Shown: positions 53,062 through 63,752, numbered from the stretch's first letter. The stretch is DNA of 64,000 bases from Ypsolopha sequella (GCA_934047225.1 OW203997.1:4388417-4452416); one strand, 5' to 3'. Notes: generated by a model not told the origin, from the sequence alone. Translations and numbers: made by a program.

Positions 53062-53934
53062 TATCTTAGAATTTGCGGTCTAGCAAAAGCAGACGCAACT
53101 AAGAAAGAACTTGATAATACCTAAATAAAAAATTACACAACGTAGGGGGTCCAGTATTGAATTATATACACATAATTATATAATATCACATTGTGTGGAA
53201 TAATTATTTCATATGGAAATAATTATAATTACCTTATTAACTTAACTGAAAGACAGCCATACCAAATAAATATTAAAACTAAAAGGGAGAGAAGAGAGAA
53301 GCACGATTGACGGGTTTTGATCAGGCCATAACTATTCGTTTACTTGGCAATCGTTATTTTGTGTTGGACGTTTCATTCACATTAAAATTATTAGCTATTT
53401 TAATGTTTTTTCTTTACGGTGTTACAAAAAGTAAAAAGCTTTCTGGCTATACTAGAAACCTTGACACTGAAATTGCATTCCTGTTTGGAAAGTACTCATT
53501 AAGCTTAAAGCTATATAATATTGTAATAGTAAAGTTATAGTGTTATAGTAAATATAAAGAATGGTTTAGTTGACACTGTCACGACCATATCAAAAATACG
53601 CCCATTTCAGGCGAAGTTGATTCAATAAATAGAGAAAAGAAACGTTACCCTAGTTAATGTTTATGCTGCTGAAATCTGTGTTTCTTAAGGCTCATAAAAG
53701 TAAAAGCTGAACTCGAGAGCGGCCGCTCAGTAATAAATTTATCGAATGCATTCAAATCATACTATACAAAGGGGGAAAAAACTTGTTTACACAGTGCTAA
53801 ATTGTGACTAAACAAAAAAATGAGTCAGCTATCGTCTCAGATCTGATCTAGAGTCGATTCTACAAATTATACGTAAAATTACGTAAACAAAAAAAAAAAG
53901 AGAGACCTAGAAATCAGACATTCAGCAGACTTCC
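53062..53934 (+). other. Leader, first part
   Basis: Non-coding. A 77-codon frame (53307-53540) is AT-rich and unsupported. GCGGCCGC occurs at 53720-53727. It may contain packaging or dimerisation signals, but none can be shown. Confidence 0.5.
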
Positions 53935-54172
53935 AAGCTCCTTGGTTTTCTTTGAATCGGGTGAGAATAAACTTGGGTCACGTTAAGCTCCTTGGTTCCT
54001 ATGAATCGGGTAGAGATTACTTGGGTGATCTGCAAGCTCCTTGGTTTTTTATTAATTGGGTGAGAATAAACTTGGGTCACGTTAAGCTCCTTGGTTTTTT
54101 ATTAATCGGGTTGAGAATACTGGCGTGATCTGCAAGCTCCTTGATTTATTGAGATCGGGTCGAGAAAACTTA
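53935..54172 (+). repeat. Five tandem 50-bp units in the leader
   Basis: Units start AAGCTCCTTGGTT at 53935, 53985, 54034, 54084 and 54134. Units 1 and 3 end CTTGGGTCACGTT, while units 2 and 4 end GGGTGATCTGC or GCGTGATCTGC, so a higher-order dimer of about 100 bp was duplicated. The fifth is partial. Position upstream of gag suggests an RNA-level role such as packaging (inference). Confidence 0.92.
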
Positions 54173-54645
54173 GAAATATAAGCTCTAGCTATGGGTAACA
54201 CATAGACTACTATAACACAGAAATTTTGATTGCTCAGAATATCACTGAGAATCTATGAAATAATTACTGAGTTCAGAAAACGATTTACATAAAATATTTA
54301 TTAATAAATTGTCCAACCGAGATAATAAATTGGAGAGGTGTTCTTAATAACACAGAAATAATAATTAAAAAAAAAAGACAAGTATACATTTAAAAGGTTA
54401 TATTGAGACATTTTATGTGTGACTTTACAGGGATGAAATTATCATGAAAATGTTGTCTATTATATGTTGCCTGTTTCCCTGTAATATTTTGCAGAGCGTT
54501 GATTGAAGTGTGGGTATCTAAGTATAAATAATACATGTCAATAATCGAATGTCCCATGTGCAGTAATAATAATAAAGAAAGCTTCAGCGTAAATTTGTAC
54601 GACAAAAATTCTATTTTAGAAAAGTAAATACAAATTTTTCAAAAA
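54173..54645 (+). other. Leader, second part
   Basis: AT-rich and non-coding up to the gag ATG at 54646. Confidence 0.5.
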
Positions 54646-55459
54646 ATGACAGGACGCATAGTAAAGCGAAACAGTAGATCACGAGCTAGAAAAGCGGTAA
54701 AATTAAATCGACATGGGTCAAGAGAACGCGTCCGTAGGAGATCTACGCCTAATGCGGAAAATGCAACCGCGAATGCACAACTGATCACGGATGACGGATA
54801 TCAATTGTTGGCCGCTAGAATGAAAGATATTTTAAAGAAAGTCGAGTCATTTGAGTCACAGATGAATGGTATAACTATGGATGATTGCGTTGGTAGATCG
54901 GAGGTTGATGGTTTAGCGACAACTTGCCGTTGCGATGGGAATATCAGAATTAGGCAAACGATTATAGAAAAACCGTTTTTTAATGGTAGAGGAAATGTAC
55001 AACCTATTCGGTTCCTTGAACGATTAAAAAAAATATATAAATTCAAATAACTCTCAAGTAAAAGCGCTTGATATCGCCACAGAGTGCGTAATTAGTCCTG
55101 CTCGTGAAATCTTGGAAATATATCGTGAAAATTGGTCGACGATAAAGGACTTTGAGGTCGATTTTCGTCGCTTTTATTGGTCAGAAAGACACCAAGAAAT
55201 AGCCAAAAATAGTTTAATGAGTGGCTCATTTAATTTAGAAGGCTCTCTATCAATGTGTGAATATTTTGCATGTAAAGTAGAGATTATAAAATGGTTAACG
55301 ATTCCGTTTAATGAACGAGGTTTAATTAACTCGATTATGAGGCATTTTGAATCAGACGTGCAAATGTTGTGGTTTACAAGGACCGGAGAAGTTACGGTGA
55401 TCACAGCGTTTGAATTTATCAGAGATTTGGAACAAAATGTGAAACATAGACCGGAATAG
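54646..55459 (+). pseudogene. Broken gag-like gene
   Basis: Frame 1 (54646-55050, 134 codons) has a very basic N-terminus (RNSRSRARKAVKLNRHGSRE), a possible coiled segment (about 55-75) and then KPFFNGRGNVQPIRFLERL at 109-127, resembling the start of a Ty3/gypsy-type capsid domain. It ends at TAA just after an eight-A run (55026-55033). The capsid-like sequence continues in the next frame, open from before the break: ALDIATECVISPAREILEIY, then FEVDFRRFYWS and SMCEYFACKV, to TAG at 55457-55459. A further 37 codons remain open after that TAG, to 55573. No zinc knuckle is seen. The shift lies mid-capsid, so a programmed gag-pol frameshift is unlikely: a one- or two-base slip in the A run, or an assembly error, is simpler. 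The capsid call is by pattern, about even odds without a profile search. Confidence 0.6.
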
Positions 55460-55573
55460 CAAAGTTATCCTAAAAAGCATGAAATAAATAAAGTAGGTAT
55501 GGTTTACGAGAATTACTATAGGAAACATTCTCTAAACATTATGTGGCACGAAGGCCCTACGTTCTCAAAGTAA

Positions 55574-56498
55574 TCATATCTAGTACAAAAATTAAAAATA
55601 GACTCAGATATGAAATAATAGCGAGACTTTGTCGAGAGGGTATTTTATGCAAGTACCCAGAGATCGAGACAAAATAGTTACGAGACTTCTTAATTATTAA
55701 GTAGGTACATAAGTATACAAATACACATATATTTGAACTTATAATGAAGCAATGAATAGTTATAAATACAAACATATAGAGATTTGAATTAATTTCGAAG
55801 AAAGCAACTATGTCATAAGTATACAAATACAAACAAAATTTTGGTCAACACGGAAGTGATTTCCGGCTGGAAAGACAAAATTTTATGGTTAAAATAGTTT
55901 GTCGTATTGGTTAGCACACGAATAAAGTAGCTTGTCTGTATTCTAAACGTGGGAAGTAATTTAAACGAACAAGACCGGCAAGCTTGAGAAAAACAGATCT
56001 TTAGAAATGAGCAATTACAAAGGGAGTCATAAAGATTGACTGTAAGACGGAATTATTGTAAAGCATTTTAAAAATTGTAAAGTTAATGGGCCATTTGTTG
56101 GGCTTTAGGGTTTGTTAACACGTTTCACGAACTTAGAAAAAAACTTACCTACGCTCATTGTTTCAGAGTATTTTCGGAAATAACAAACAAAAAAAAATGT
56201 TTCTTAGAATTAGAAGTGTAAATGTTAGATAGATAAGCAATTAGGACCCAAACTTTCGAAAAAAGGGGCGTTCGGACGTCGGAACGGTCACAAAGCCGAT
56301 ACAGTAAAAACTAATAATGGGAGATAGTCGGAATTTTATTCTAAGGGATCAGTAATGAAAGTTAGTTTGGTTAAATTTTGTTTTGAGAAAGATAATGAAT
56401 GGTTAACTTGCTATCGCAAGCGGAGTGGCTCTGATTGATAGGGTTTATTAAAATTAGAAATACTTTGGAGTTTTCTACTCTCAAACCATCTCTTATTT
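55574..56498 (+). other. Non-coding 3' internal region where pol is absent
   Basis: About 0.9 kb between the end of gag and the polypurine tract. It contains no RT, RNase H, protease or integrase motif and no long frame. A C/G-richer strip, 56258-56300 (GGGGCGTTCGGACGTCGGAA), has no assignment. Confidence 0.7.
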
Positions 56499-56508
56499 GG
56501 AGGGGGCG
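56499..56508 (+). promoter_or_regulatory. Polypurine tract of the gag-only element
   Basis: GGAGGGGGCG directly precedes the 3' LTR, as expected for plus-strand priming. Confidence 0.75.
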
Positions 56509-58639
56509 TGTGATGGCATGCAAATTCTTTGCACACACACATTCATAAAGCACCACGAAAGCGAAATAAGTATTTTAAAGAAAAAAAAATAAAAGGATAA
56601 ATTTGCTATTCCTAAGAACGAAGTCATAAATTAGTGCCTACACTACGGGTGGGTCAGTTGTCAATAATTATTTTTTGTTCACATACGCATAGGCAGCGTT
56701 TAAATGAGATATGCAACACAGATGTGGATCACGGAAGCAGGCGGAGTGTAGTAGACAACATTCTTTGATTATTGTGTGAATTTGAGCTTTAACAACTCAA
56801 ATTCTAAGGATAAATTTGTTCGAGGACAAATGATATTGTACTGGGAATTTATCTTCTAATTACAGCCAAAGGAGAGATCGAGGTGGATTATTGCGCAAAG
56901 GCAAGGGTTTGGGTTTGAAACCTAGATTTGTGCTGACTTCAGTTGGAGAAGGCCTAGCTGTTTGGCGGGAAGTCCTGGATCGGGAGAAAGCGTCCGAAAA
57001 TGGTGACGATTGCGTCATCGTTTGACCAGCCAATCACAAATCAAGAGAACGTGACGTCATAGGCATGGGCGTGCGTCGAAGTCGATAAAAGCGGATCTGT
57101 GCTTAAGTGAAATTGGACATTATAAGTGCAGTGATAAGAGTGAAAGTAGATTAATTAGTTGTTAAGATATATTTGGGAAGCTTTGTTGTAAAATGAGAAA
57201 AGGAGAGAGAGTGAGTCGAGGTTTTGACACGTTAAGGAGAGGACACTGATTTGTCCAAGAGAGAAACAAATATAATTGTTTGTCTTATTTTATTTATTGT
57301 GAAATTTGAAATCAAAATTGTTGACAAGCTAAAGCTAAAGCTAGTAAATGTTGTGACAAGATCGACGCGGGGATCACGAAATAAAGTTAAGTACATACAT
57401 AAAACCTTCGGTTAAAAATCGATATTGTGATTGAATTTTTCTAACTATTAAAATTCAAGTTAAGTGGTAACATAACGTTATCTATGGAATTTGGCTCCAT
57501 TTTCGAGCAAAGTAGTTAAAAGCGAGGGGTTGAAACTATATTTCACAATATTGTATATTTACCGATATAAACCTTGTATTTGTTAGAGAGCGCAATGTTA
57601 TTTAACATTTAACGAAATGTACAGAGATTCCGATACATGTATAATATAGTCGGACATTTAAGCAACATAAAACTTGCATGCTCTGACAAATTATTTATGT
57701 GTTCTTTATTGCTCTAAAAATTCTTTTGAGACATAAAGCTGACAGAGGCGACTCGTTAGTAGATATTTACGTTCATATTGTCTCTGATGATATAAACAAG
57801 TGAGGATTGTTTATACATATTTGTTATACAAGGGAGAGAGCTGGGTTTAATAGACCTGTGCCAATCTGTCGTTCGAACCGACGGATTATTTATTTATAAA
57901 GAAAGACACAGTGATCATGTCCCAGTTATGCGATATGTTCTATACTGGTGATGTAAACAAGTAAGGCTTGCTTAATACATATATTGTTATACAAAGAGAG
58001 TTCAGTTCGACTCTGAATCTTGAAATCGTTTAAAGATATAAATGTATTGTTGTGTGTTGGTAGCGTAAATATTGTCTCACTGGTGATGTAAACAAGTAGG
58101 CTTGTTTAATACATATATTGTTATACAAAGAATAATTCAGTTCGAATCTGAATCTTGAAATCGTTTAAAGAAATAAATGTATAGTTGTCTTAAAAATGTA
58201 ATTCTTATGTACTAGATAAACTATAGATAATAAGGCCAAAGGGGTTTTTTGTAGTCGTTGTCTTTCCCCTTTATTAAATTCATTTTGGGCCATTTCGAGA
58301 TCAACGATAAAAGATTTATTAAATTAGTAGAGTCTTTAAAGCATATGCCTGTGTTTATCTCTTCTTAACCTTTCCTTTTATGGCTTAGATATCTTGAATC
58401 AAGTAAATAATAGTATATTAACTTAATCGATTAATATATATCCGATATCAATAACATGGTATCAGTTCAGACACAATGTGGAAATTAATTCAATAGTCAA
58501 GTCCGAGTCTAGATTTGCATGGTTAGAACCTGCACGGATGTGGATGTGTATGTATGTATAGGCGCCAATACATATATATATAGCTATATGCGTGTGTGTA
58601 GAGGCAGGTGGGGCGGGCGAGGCCCGGCGAGCCATCTCA
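56509..58639 (+). repeat. 3' LTR (2131 bp)
   Basis: Collinear with 50913-53043, with one substitution seen (58564). The promoter-like cluster recurs at 57030-57136. Followed by ATAC. Confidence 0.95.
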
Positions 58640-58643
58640 ATAC

Positions 58644-58775
58644 ATATGTTTTTTTTTTTTGGGTTCTGTACCTTACAAAATGTTAATAAATATATTATAT
58701 TGTGCTTTTTTAAGCTTTATTTATTTCTTTTGTATATTAATAATTGTAAAACAATAAACAGGTTTTTACTCGATA
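58644..58775. other. Target-side flank of the LTR element
   Basis: ATATG then a T run and AT-rich sequence. Nothing else. Confidence 0.4.
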
Positions 58776-58844
58776 TATTTCGGCCCACGGTATGGGGCCG
58801 TCATCAGTCGACTGATGATAGCCCATACCGTGGGCCGAAATGTA
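58776..58844. repeat. 69-bp near-perfect palindrome
   Basis: TATTTCGGCCCACGGTATGG then GGCCGTCATCAGT, CG, then the complement with two or three mismatches (GGGGCCG against ATAGCCC). The motif TTTCGGCCCACGGTATGG recurs in both arms. It lies 137 bp beyond the LTR element and resembles palindromic repeats common in moth DNA. Confidence 0.9.
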
Positions 58845-59129
58845 TCTTGAAAAAACATGTAAATGAAAGTAGGAAAAAAGGGACAATACTTAACTAGTTT
58901 TGTACTTCACGTTTCTCAATGTGTCTTCGAATCTTTAAATAATGCATTCGTACCGAGCTGCTAAGTGCAGTTTCAGTTAGAAGTTTCCCAATTAATCTTG
59001 GGTGTCTGAGCGCTTTCAGGTAATTTAAAATTCACTATTTCGATACTCACCCAAATGAACCAAGTTCTGTTTTTAACTAGTGTAATGGAAACTGTGACGT
59101 TCGGTTTGTAATGTTAATTTTGATACTGT

Positions 59130-59320
59130 GTATATTTTAAAAAAGGTATTTGCTTCGCACGGGCATGTATTATACACATAAACCTTTCACTTGAATCACT
59201 CTATCTATTAAAAAACCGCATCAAAATCCGTTGCGTGGTTTTAAAGATCTAAGCATACATAGGGACAGACAGACAGCGGGAAGCGACTTTGTTTTATACT
59301 ATGTATTGATAGTGATAACC
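59130..59320 (+). repeat. Helitron-like tail family fragment
   Basis: TTGCTTCGCACGGGCATGTA, AAAAACCGCATCAAAATCCG then TTGCGTGGTTTTAAAGATCT and CAGCGGGAAGCGACTTTGTT then TTATACTATGTA is a very frequent lepidopteran repeat. A decayed relative is at 3440-3550. Confidence 0.6.
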
Positions 59321-59416
59321 TGTGTACAATATGTTGTAATTCATTCAACTTCTACAATAAACTCGCTTTTGGAAAAAAATCAACTTGAAGAAGTTGCAAG
59401 AGGGCGGGCTTCATGC

Positions 59417-59600
59417 ACGTAAAATAAAATAAAATAAATAAAAGATAATTTATTTGTCTTACAAATATGCTAACATACGAAATACAATAAATACATAAAG
59501 ACAAAAAGGTCTAAGCTCGGCATACATCTAGCTGACACACATGCAGACAGCCGCCGATTTTCAGCTCCAGTCTTGTAATACCACATGATGAAACACATAT
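59417..59600 (-). repeat. Antisense LINE-like 3' end
   Basis: An AAAATAAAATAAAAT array followed by GATAATTTATTTGTCTTAC and, after about 100 bp, GACAGCCGCCGATTTTCAGC. Read on the minus strand this is a 3' UTR ending in ATTTT repeats. No coding part seen. Confidence 0.4.
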
Positions 59601-60020
59601 TAGATTAAATTAAAGCAACTACAATAACTACAAAATAAATTTAAAAAAACGAAAAAAATAAAATTAATAACAATAAATAAAAATAAAATGATAAATAAAT
59701 AATAAAAATAAAATAAATGGTAATGAGAAGGCTGATTTTTCTTTTTTCTTTTTTTTTTTAAGTGTTTTCTTTATTTTCAAAAATCTTCACCTAGTTACAA
59801 AAATGCACAATCAACAAAAACCCACAGGGTTTATCAGTGATTGCACTGTATATGTCACTGTGCACTCACTAAATATTTTGCAATTGAAATGACAGAAACT
59901 TAGACTTGGCCCGTTCTAAGTAAACGCAACAGCTGTTTGACAGTAACTGAAACTAGATTTAAATAACAGAGAAGCAAACCATTTCCATGTCAAAATGAGT
60001 TATTTTCAAAATTATTATTA
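59601..60020. other. Low-complexity and spacer DNA
   Basis: 59640-59725 is dominated by AAATAAA-type repeats, then T-rich sequence and unassigned DNA. Confidence 0.5.
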
Positions 60021-60132
60021 GAGTGCATTACAAACTAGAAATCAATCAGCAAATCCTGGCCCGAGAAATGTTTTCATAGTACTTGTGCTTTTAAATTGGT
60101 TTCTGATTGATTTCTAGTTTATAATGTACTCC
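60021..60132. mobile_element. 112-bp palindromic MITE
   Basis: GAGTGCATTACAAACTAGAA then ATCAATCAG pairs with CTGATTGATTTCTAGTTTAT then AATGTACTC. The arms are about 29 bp with two mismatches. Confidence 0.75.
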
Positions 60133-60237
60133 AAATATAATAGGAGTATTCAAACGATAGATTTTTTTAGTTATTTTTTCTTAAGAGCCTCCTAGAGTCT
60201 AGGACCTAGATGGAACACAACTATCAATAAAAGTATG

Positions 60238-60470
60238 TCTTCACGACATAGGACTCCCATGTCACTGGAACATTCAACACTCGTACACCCACTTTTCATC
60301 GACGATTTTTATTTCCCAATGTGATGAGGAGTGTGACTTATCGGCAAGCAGGTTTTACTCACAGTGTTTTCCTTCACCGTCAACAAGTGGTAACTTTACA
60401 CATAAATTTAGAGAAACTCGTTGGTGCAAACTCATTTGAAACCAGAGGCGTTATTGTTTTTAACTCCAAC
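60238..60470 (-). mobile_element. SINE copy, antisense
   Basis: Opens CTTCACGACATAGGACTCCC (complement of the SINE tail) and contains GTGTTTTCCTTCACCGTCAA then CAAGTGGTAACTTTACACAT and AAATT, the complement of the SINE body seen at 12669 and 38310. The head is lost or unrecognisable. Confidence 0.65.
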
Positions 60471-60784
60471 ATCTATTGGTATCGCTTTCAAAGGTATCGT
60501 GAGTAACTATAGGTAGAAATTACGAGACACGTTGTTTCTAGCCAATCACACGTTATTTTGAAAGCGACAGCAATGTAGTTGTAGTTAGACAATAAGGCTT
60601 CAGGCACGAGTCTGATTCTGGCGCGTTCGCAAAAATTACGAAAGCAGAAAAATCAATTATTTCCGTAGAGAATCCGTTGTGAAACCGCTCGAAATCTGCC
60701 ATGGGAAACTTTGTTACACTTGCCAAAGTCGCCGTCCTTGTCTCAAAATTGAAAGTTCTACCAACTAAACTGCCACTGCTATTT
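60471..60784. other. No gene recognised
   Basis: Spacer. An 89-codon minus-strand frame (60822-60553) overlaps the next repeat and is unsupported. Confidence 0.4.
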
Positions 60785-60975
60785 AGGGTTCCGTACCCAA
60801 AGGGTGTCAAACGGGACTCCACTAGTAAGCCTCCGCTGTCCGTTCGACTGTCACAGCTTTAACCGTAATGTAACGAGTTGAAATTTTCACAGAATACGTG
60901 TTGCTATCGCTTCTTTAACGGCAAATAATAATAAAAAATGTTGAAGCCCATGGGGATCCCCATGCTTAAGGGGCT
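60785..60975 (+). repeat. GGTTCCGTA-family repeat, 5' part only
   Basis: TTTAGGGTTCCGTACCCAAA then GCCTCCGCTGTCCGTTCG, TAACGAGTTGAAATTTTCAC, ending with CCCATGGGGATCCCCATG, a palindrome. Matches the first half of 4213-4542. Confidence 0.65.
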
Positions 60976-61129
60976 TACAGACCGAGAGCTGCAGACCTCA
61001 CTTCCAAAAACATCACATACTTACACTTCCTTCAATATACATTTTAGAACTATGTAAATTCGTGCGAAACAATACATCCCTTTTTACCTCAAATAACGAT
61101 ATACCCAGAAGATATGCTAGTTGACATAA

Positions 61130-61577
61130 AAAGAAACTGATCCCACCTTTTTCAAAATTAAGTTAACATTCCTCAAGTCCATTAAAAATGGCTATAAAAA
61201 TTTATAATAAACTACCAAAATCTATCATCGAGGAAGAAAACAACACAAGCTTCCTCACAAAATTGAAGTCTCTACTTATTACAAAAAGTTATTATAATAT
61301 AAACGAATACCTTACAGATAACCTTTCTTCTTAAAACTGTCTGACAAAACAAACTACTTAATTAAAATAAACAAATTTAATACATAAATATTTAATTATA
61401 CTGTTATAAATTGCCTAGTACTTAAATAAAATGAATTTCTTCACCTCTCCTACGCCAGATTGCTGTGCCCAACAGGGTCTACAAATGTTTTAAGCTACAA
61501 TTTACATAAATCTAAGACCATGTACTACCATTTGTGGAACGCAATAAACATTATTGTATTGTATTGTATTGTATTAG
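61130..61577 (+). pseudogene. LINE 3' end with TATTG tail
   Basis: MAIKIYNKLPKSIIEEENNT then LTKLKSLLITKSYYNINEYL (about 61188-61320) is the C-terminus of a CR1/jockey-type ORF2, with the same YNKLP motif as 19256-19624. The 3' UTR follows, with ACCATTTGTGGAACGCAATA then AACATTATTGTATTGTATTG: the AATAAA signal sits inside the ending and the TATTG pentamers form the tail (61550-61577). 5'-truncated; the remaining frame is short but largely intact. Confidence 0.75.
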
Positions 61578-62320
61578 TATCGCCATATACTCATACTAGC
61601 TTCTGCCCGCGGCATCGCCGGCGTGGCCTACAGGAAACAAATTACAATTTTTTCAGAAACAAACATTATAAGTGCTCTAACTCCCTCTGGGAGTCAAGGT
61701 GAAGTGCTCGGCCAAAAAACTCGCATACTCGGACTACTAACGCGCCCTGCTTGGCCTTTGGCCTCGCGGGCGCGTTCTCCGTCCTCACATGCTCTTTTTT
61801 CGGCCTTTCGCCTCGCCAGAGTGCCAAATACGGGGACTCACCGATCAAAGTTTTTCTGAAAAATTGTCAAAATCCCTATCAGTTGTCAAAAAAGGCAAAT
61901 TTGAATACGCCAGCGTAATTGGTGACCCCAAATGCCCCTTGATACCGAGTTTCATGCAAATCAGAATACTTTTTTGGACCTGTCAAAAAACTGCCAAAAC
62001 CTGTCACATTCTATTTTTTTTTTCGGTCATGTAGTCCCACCTTGACCGATCAGTATAGTTTAAACCCGAACTCCTTACAATGAGCCGTTCGGGAGATATG
62101 GCCGATCAAAATTTTGGCATATTTTTTTTCGACTTTTTTTACTGTCATCTAGATCTCGCCGATCAATTTTCTTAAAGTACCATGAACAGGGGTCTAGCAT
62201 CAGCTGTTTGGGAGATACGGGCCGTCAAAGTTGTGACATTGAAAAAAAACTTTTTTTGGCACCCCGTGTTCCAACCCCTAGGGATGTACCACCTTCCGTT
62301 TCAAAGATATTTTGTTGGGA

Positions 62321-62394
62321 TATAGATAGATATAGATAGATAGATAGACAGACAGATAGATAGATAGATTGTGCATATATAGATAGATAGATAG
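62321..62394 (+). repeat. GATA microsatellite
   Basis: Imperfect TAGA/CAGA tetranucleotide array interrupted by TTGTGCATATA. Confidence 0.95.
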
Positions 62395-63159
62395 GTACCT
62401 CAAAAGGAAAGAAAAAATAACCCTAATTGGATCACTTGTGTGGCTGTCTGTCTGTCCATCTGTTACAGCCGATTCGCTCTGGCACACATACTTTCAAGAA
62501 TTTTCGTGTCCACTATATTAAATTTCAAAATCGATGCCATTTTCGTAATTAACGTCCCAAAAAAACATAAAATCGACGCCCATATTGATATTTACATATT
62601 TCAATATTTCAACCCCATCGCACCCCAACAGGAGATGATGGTATTTCATGTTTACTGCGTTGGATTTAGAAATCGTTGTTGTTTTCGTAATCAGCGACCC
62701 GATTAACCATACAAACGATATCTATGTTGGTTTTCAGACTATGTCATGACATTTCTCCCTTTAAGGGGTTGAACTCGGGAAAAGTTTTTTTCACGTCCAC
62801 CACGTTGGATTTTAAAATTGTTGTTTTTTTCGTAATCAGCGACCCGATAAACCATACAAAAGATACACATGTTGATTTTCAGACTTTGTCACCCCACTTC
62901 CCCCTTTTAGGGGTTGAATTCTGAAAAAAAACTGAAACACGTGTTTATTCATATATCCATAGTAGTACTCCTGTAAAGTCTGGAAAGAAATAGTCTAACT
63001 AATCTTGTTTCCCCATACAAACTTTGTGCCCCCGTTTCACCCCTTTAGGGGGTGAATTTTGAAAAATCCTTACTTATTGTATGTATACCCTATATAAGGT
63101 ATATAAATGTAAAATTTCAAGTCTCTAGGACCAGCGGTTTAGGCTGTGCGTTGATATAT

Positions 63160-63190
63160 CAGTCAGTCAGTCAGTCAGTCAGTCAGTCAG
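63160..63190 (+). repeat. CAGT microsatellite
   Basis: About eight CAGT units near the 3' end of the Helitron-like element, a position and motif typical of that family. Confidence 0.95.
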
Positions 63191-63216
63191 GACTTTGAAT
63201 TTTATATATACAGATT

Positions 63217-63379
63217 TCTAAAGCCTACTCATGACCGAACCAAAAATATTGAAAAAAAAATGTACATGAGTTATCAACACTAAGAAAACATATGCAACAT
63301 TTTTCTTTTTAATACCACTAAAACTTCTATGTGAAAAAATAATTCAACCGAATGGTGTTTTTGGCTTGAATTCCCTACT
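63217..63379 (+). repeat. Dispersed repeat, relative of 17945-18310
   Basis: CTAAAGCCTACTCATGACC, ACATATGCAACATTTTTCTT and ACCGAATGGTGTTTTTGGCT align with the 17945-18310 copy, which here is uninterrupted. Confidence 0.55.
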
Positions 63380-63652
63380 GCAAAATTCACTAAATAGTTA
63401 TTCAACAAAACCTTATTACCTATGTGTTGTACATGCTGCCATCGGAAAGTTTCCATTGGTTTCTGTAAATTTGAATTTCAAAATACTTTTAATTCCAAAT
63501 TTTTTAAATTCTTATTTGCAGAAACTTCTGGAAACTTTGCGAAGGCAGCATTTTTGAATAACTATTGAGTGAATTTTAAATTTAAGTGTTCTATTTAAAT
63601 TAATTGGAAAAAGGCGGGTTTTTCACAATCCGGCTGCAATACCGCTCTTAAA
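63380..63652. mobile_element. Palindromic MITE family E, copy 3
   Basis: The left arm begins mid-element (GCAAAATTCACTAAATAGTT then ATTCAACAAAACCTTATTAC), while the right arm is full to GGCGGGTTTTTCACAATCCG then GCTGCAATACCGCTC. The outer left terminus is missing where it meets the neighbouring repeat. Confidence 0.75.
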
Positions 63653-63699
63653 GACGGTAACACTAGAAAGTTTTAAATTTGGTCAGATTGTTGTACACT

Positions 63700-63752
63700 A
63701 CGTAGTGGTACGGAACCCTTCGTGTGCGAGTCCAACTAGCACTTGGCTGGTT
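63700..63752 (+). repeat. Tail of a GGTTCCGTA-family repeat
   Basis: GTGGTACGGAACCCTTCGTG then TGCGAGTCCAACTAGCACTT then GGCTGGTTTTT is the family 3' tail; no 5' part is nearby. Confidence 0.65.

Larger units (their letters stand above)
50913..58639 (+). mobile_element. Gag-only LTR retrotransposon with 2.13-kb LTRs
   Basis: A 7727-bp element flanked by ATAC on both sides (50909-50912 and 58640-58643). LTRs of 2131 bp each (TGTGATGGCATGC...GCCATCTCA) are collinear at an offset of 5596 bp; the only difference I found is A at 52968 against G at 58564. Between them are a primer-binding site, a 1.6-kb leader with a five-unit repeat, a broken gag-like gene, about 0.9 kb of non-coding DNA and a polypurine tract (GGAGGGGGCG). 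No protease, RT, RNase H or integrase motif occurs in any frame I examined. The 4-bp duplication and capsid-like gag suggest Ty3/gypsy ancestry, and movement would need enzymes in trans. I do not recognise it as a named family. Confidence 0.93.
61596..63212 (+). mobile_element. 1.6-kb Helitron-like non-autonomous element
   Basis: Starts CTAGCTTCTGCCCGCGGCAT and ends GCGGTTTAGGCTGTGCGTTG then a CAGT array (63160-63190) and GGACTTTGAATTTTATATAT. Internal features: GGCCTTTGGCCTCGCGGGCG and GGCCTTTCGCCTCGCC (61757-61817), a GATA microsatellite (62321-62394), and three diverged units of about 150 bp (62507, 62664, 62804) each with TTTTCGTAAT.A.CG.CCC and CCCTTT..GGGGTTGAA. Non-coding. The first bases match the shorter element at 35619-35955. 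Confidence 0.65.

Noticed and set aside
53307..53540. 77-codon frame in the leader of the gag-only element
   Set aside because: Hydrophobic AT-driven composition, no homology to a retroelement protein.
55026..55033. Programmed frameshift at the eight-A run
   Set aside because: The change is to the +1 frame in the middle of the capsid-like region, not at a gag-pol border, and no pol follows.
50913..58639. Assembly duplication instead of LTRs
   Set aside because: The repeated segments start with TG, end with CA, are flanked by ATAC on the outside only, and abut a PBS-like and a polypurine sequence on the inside.
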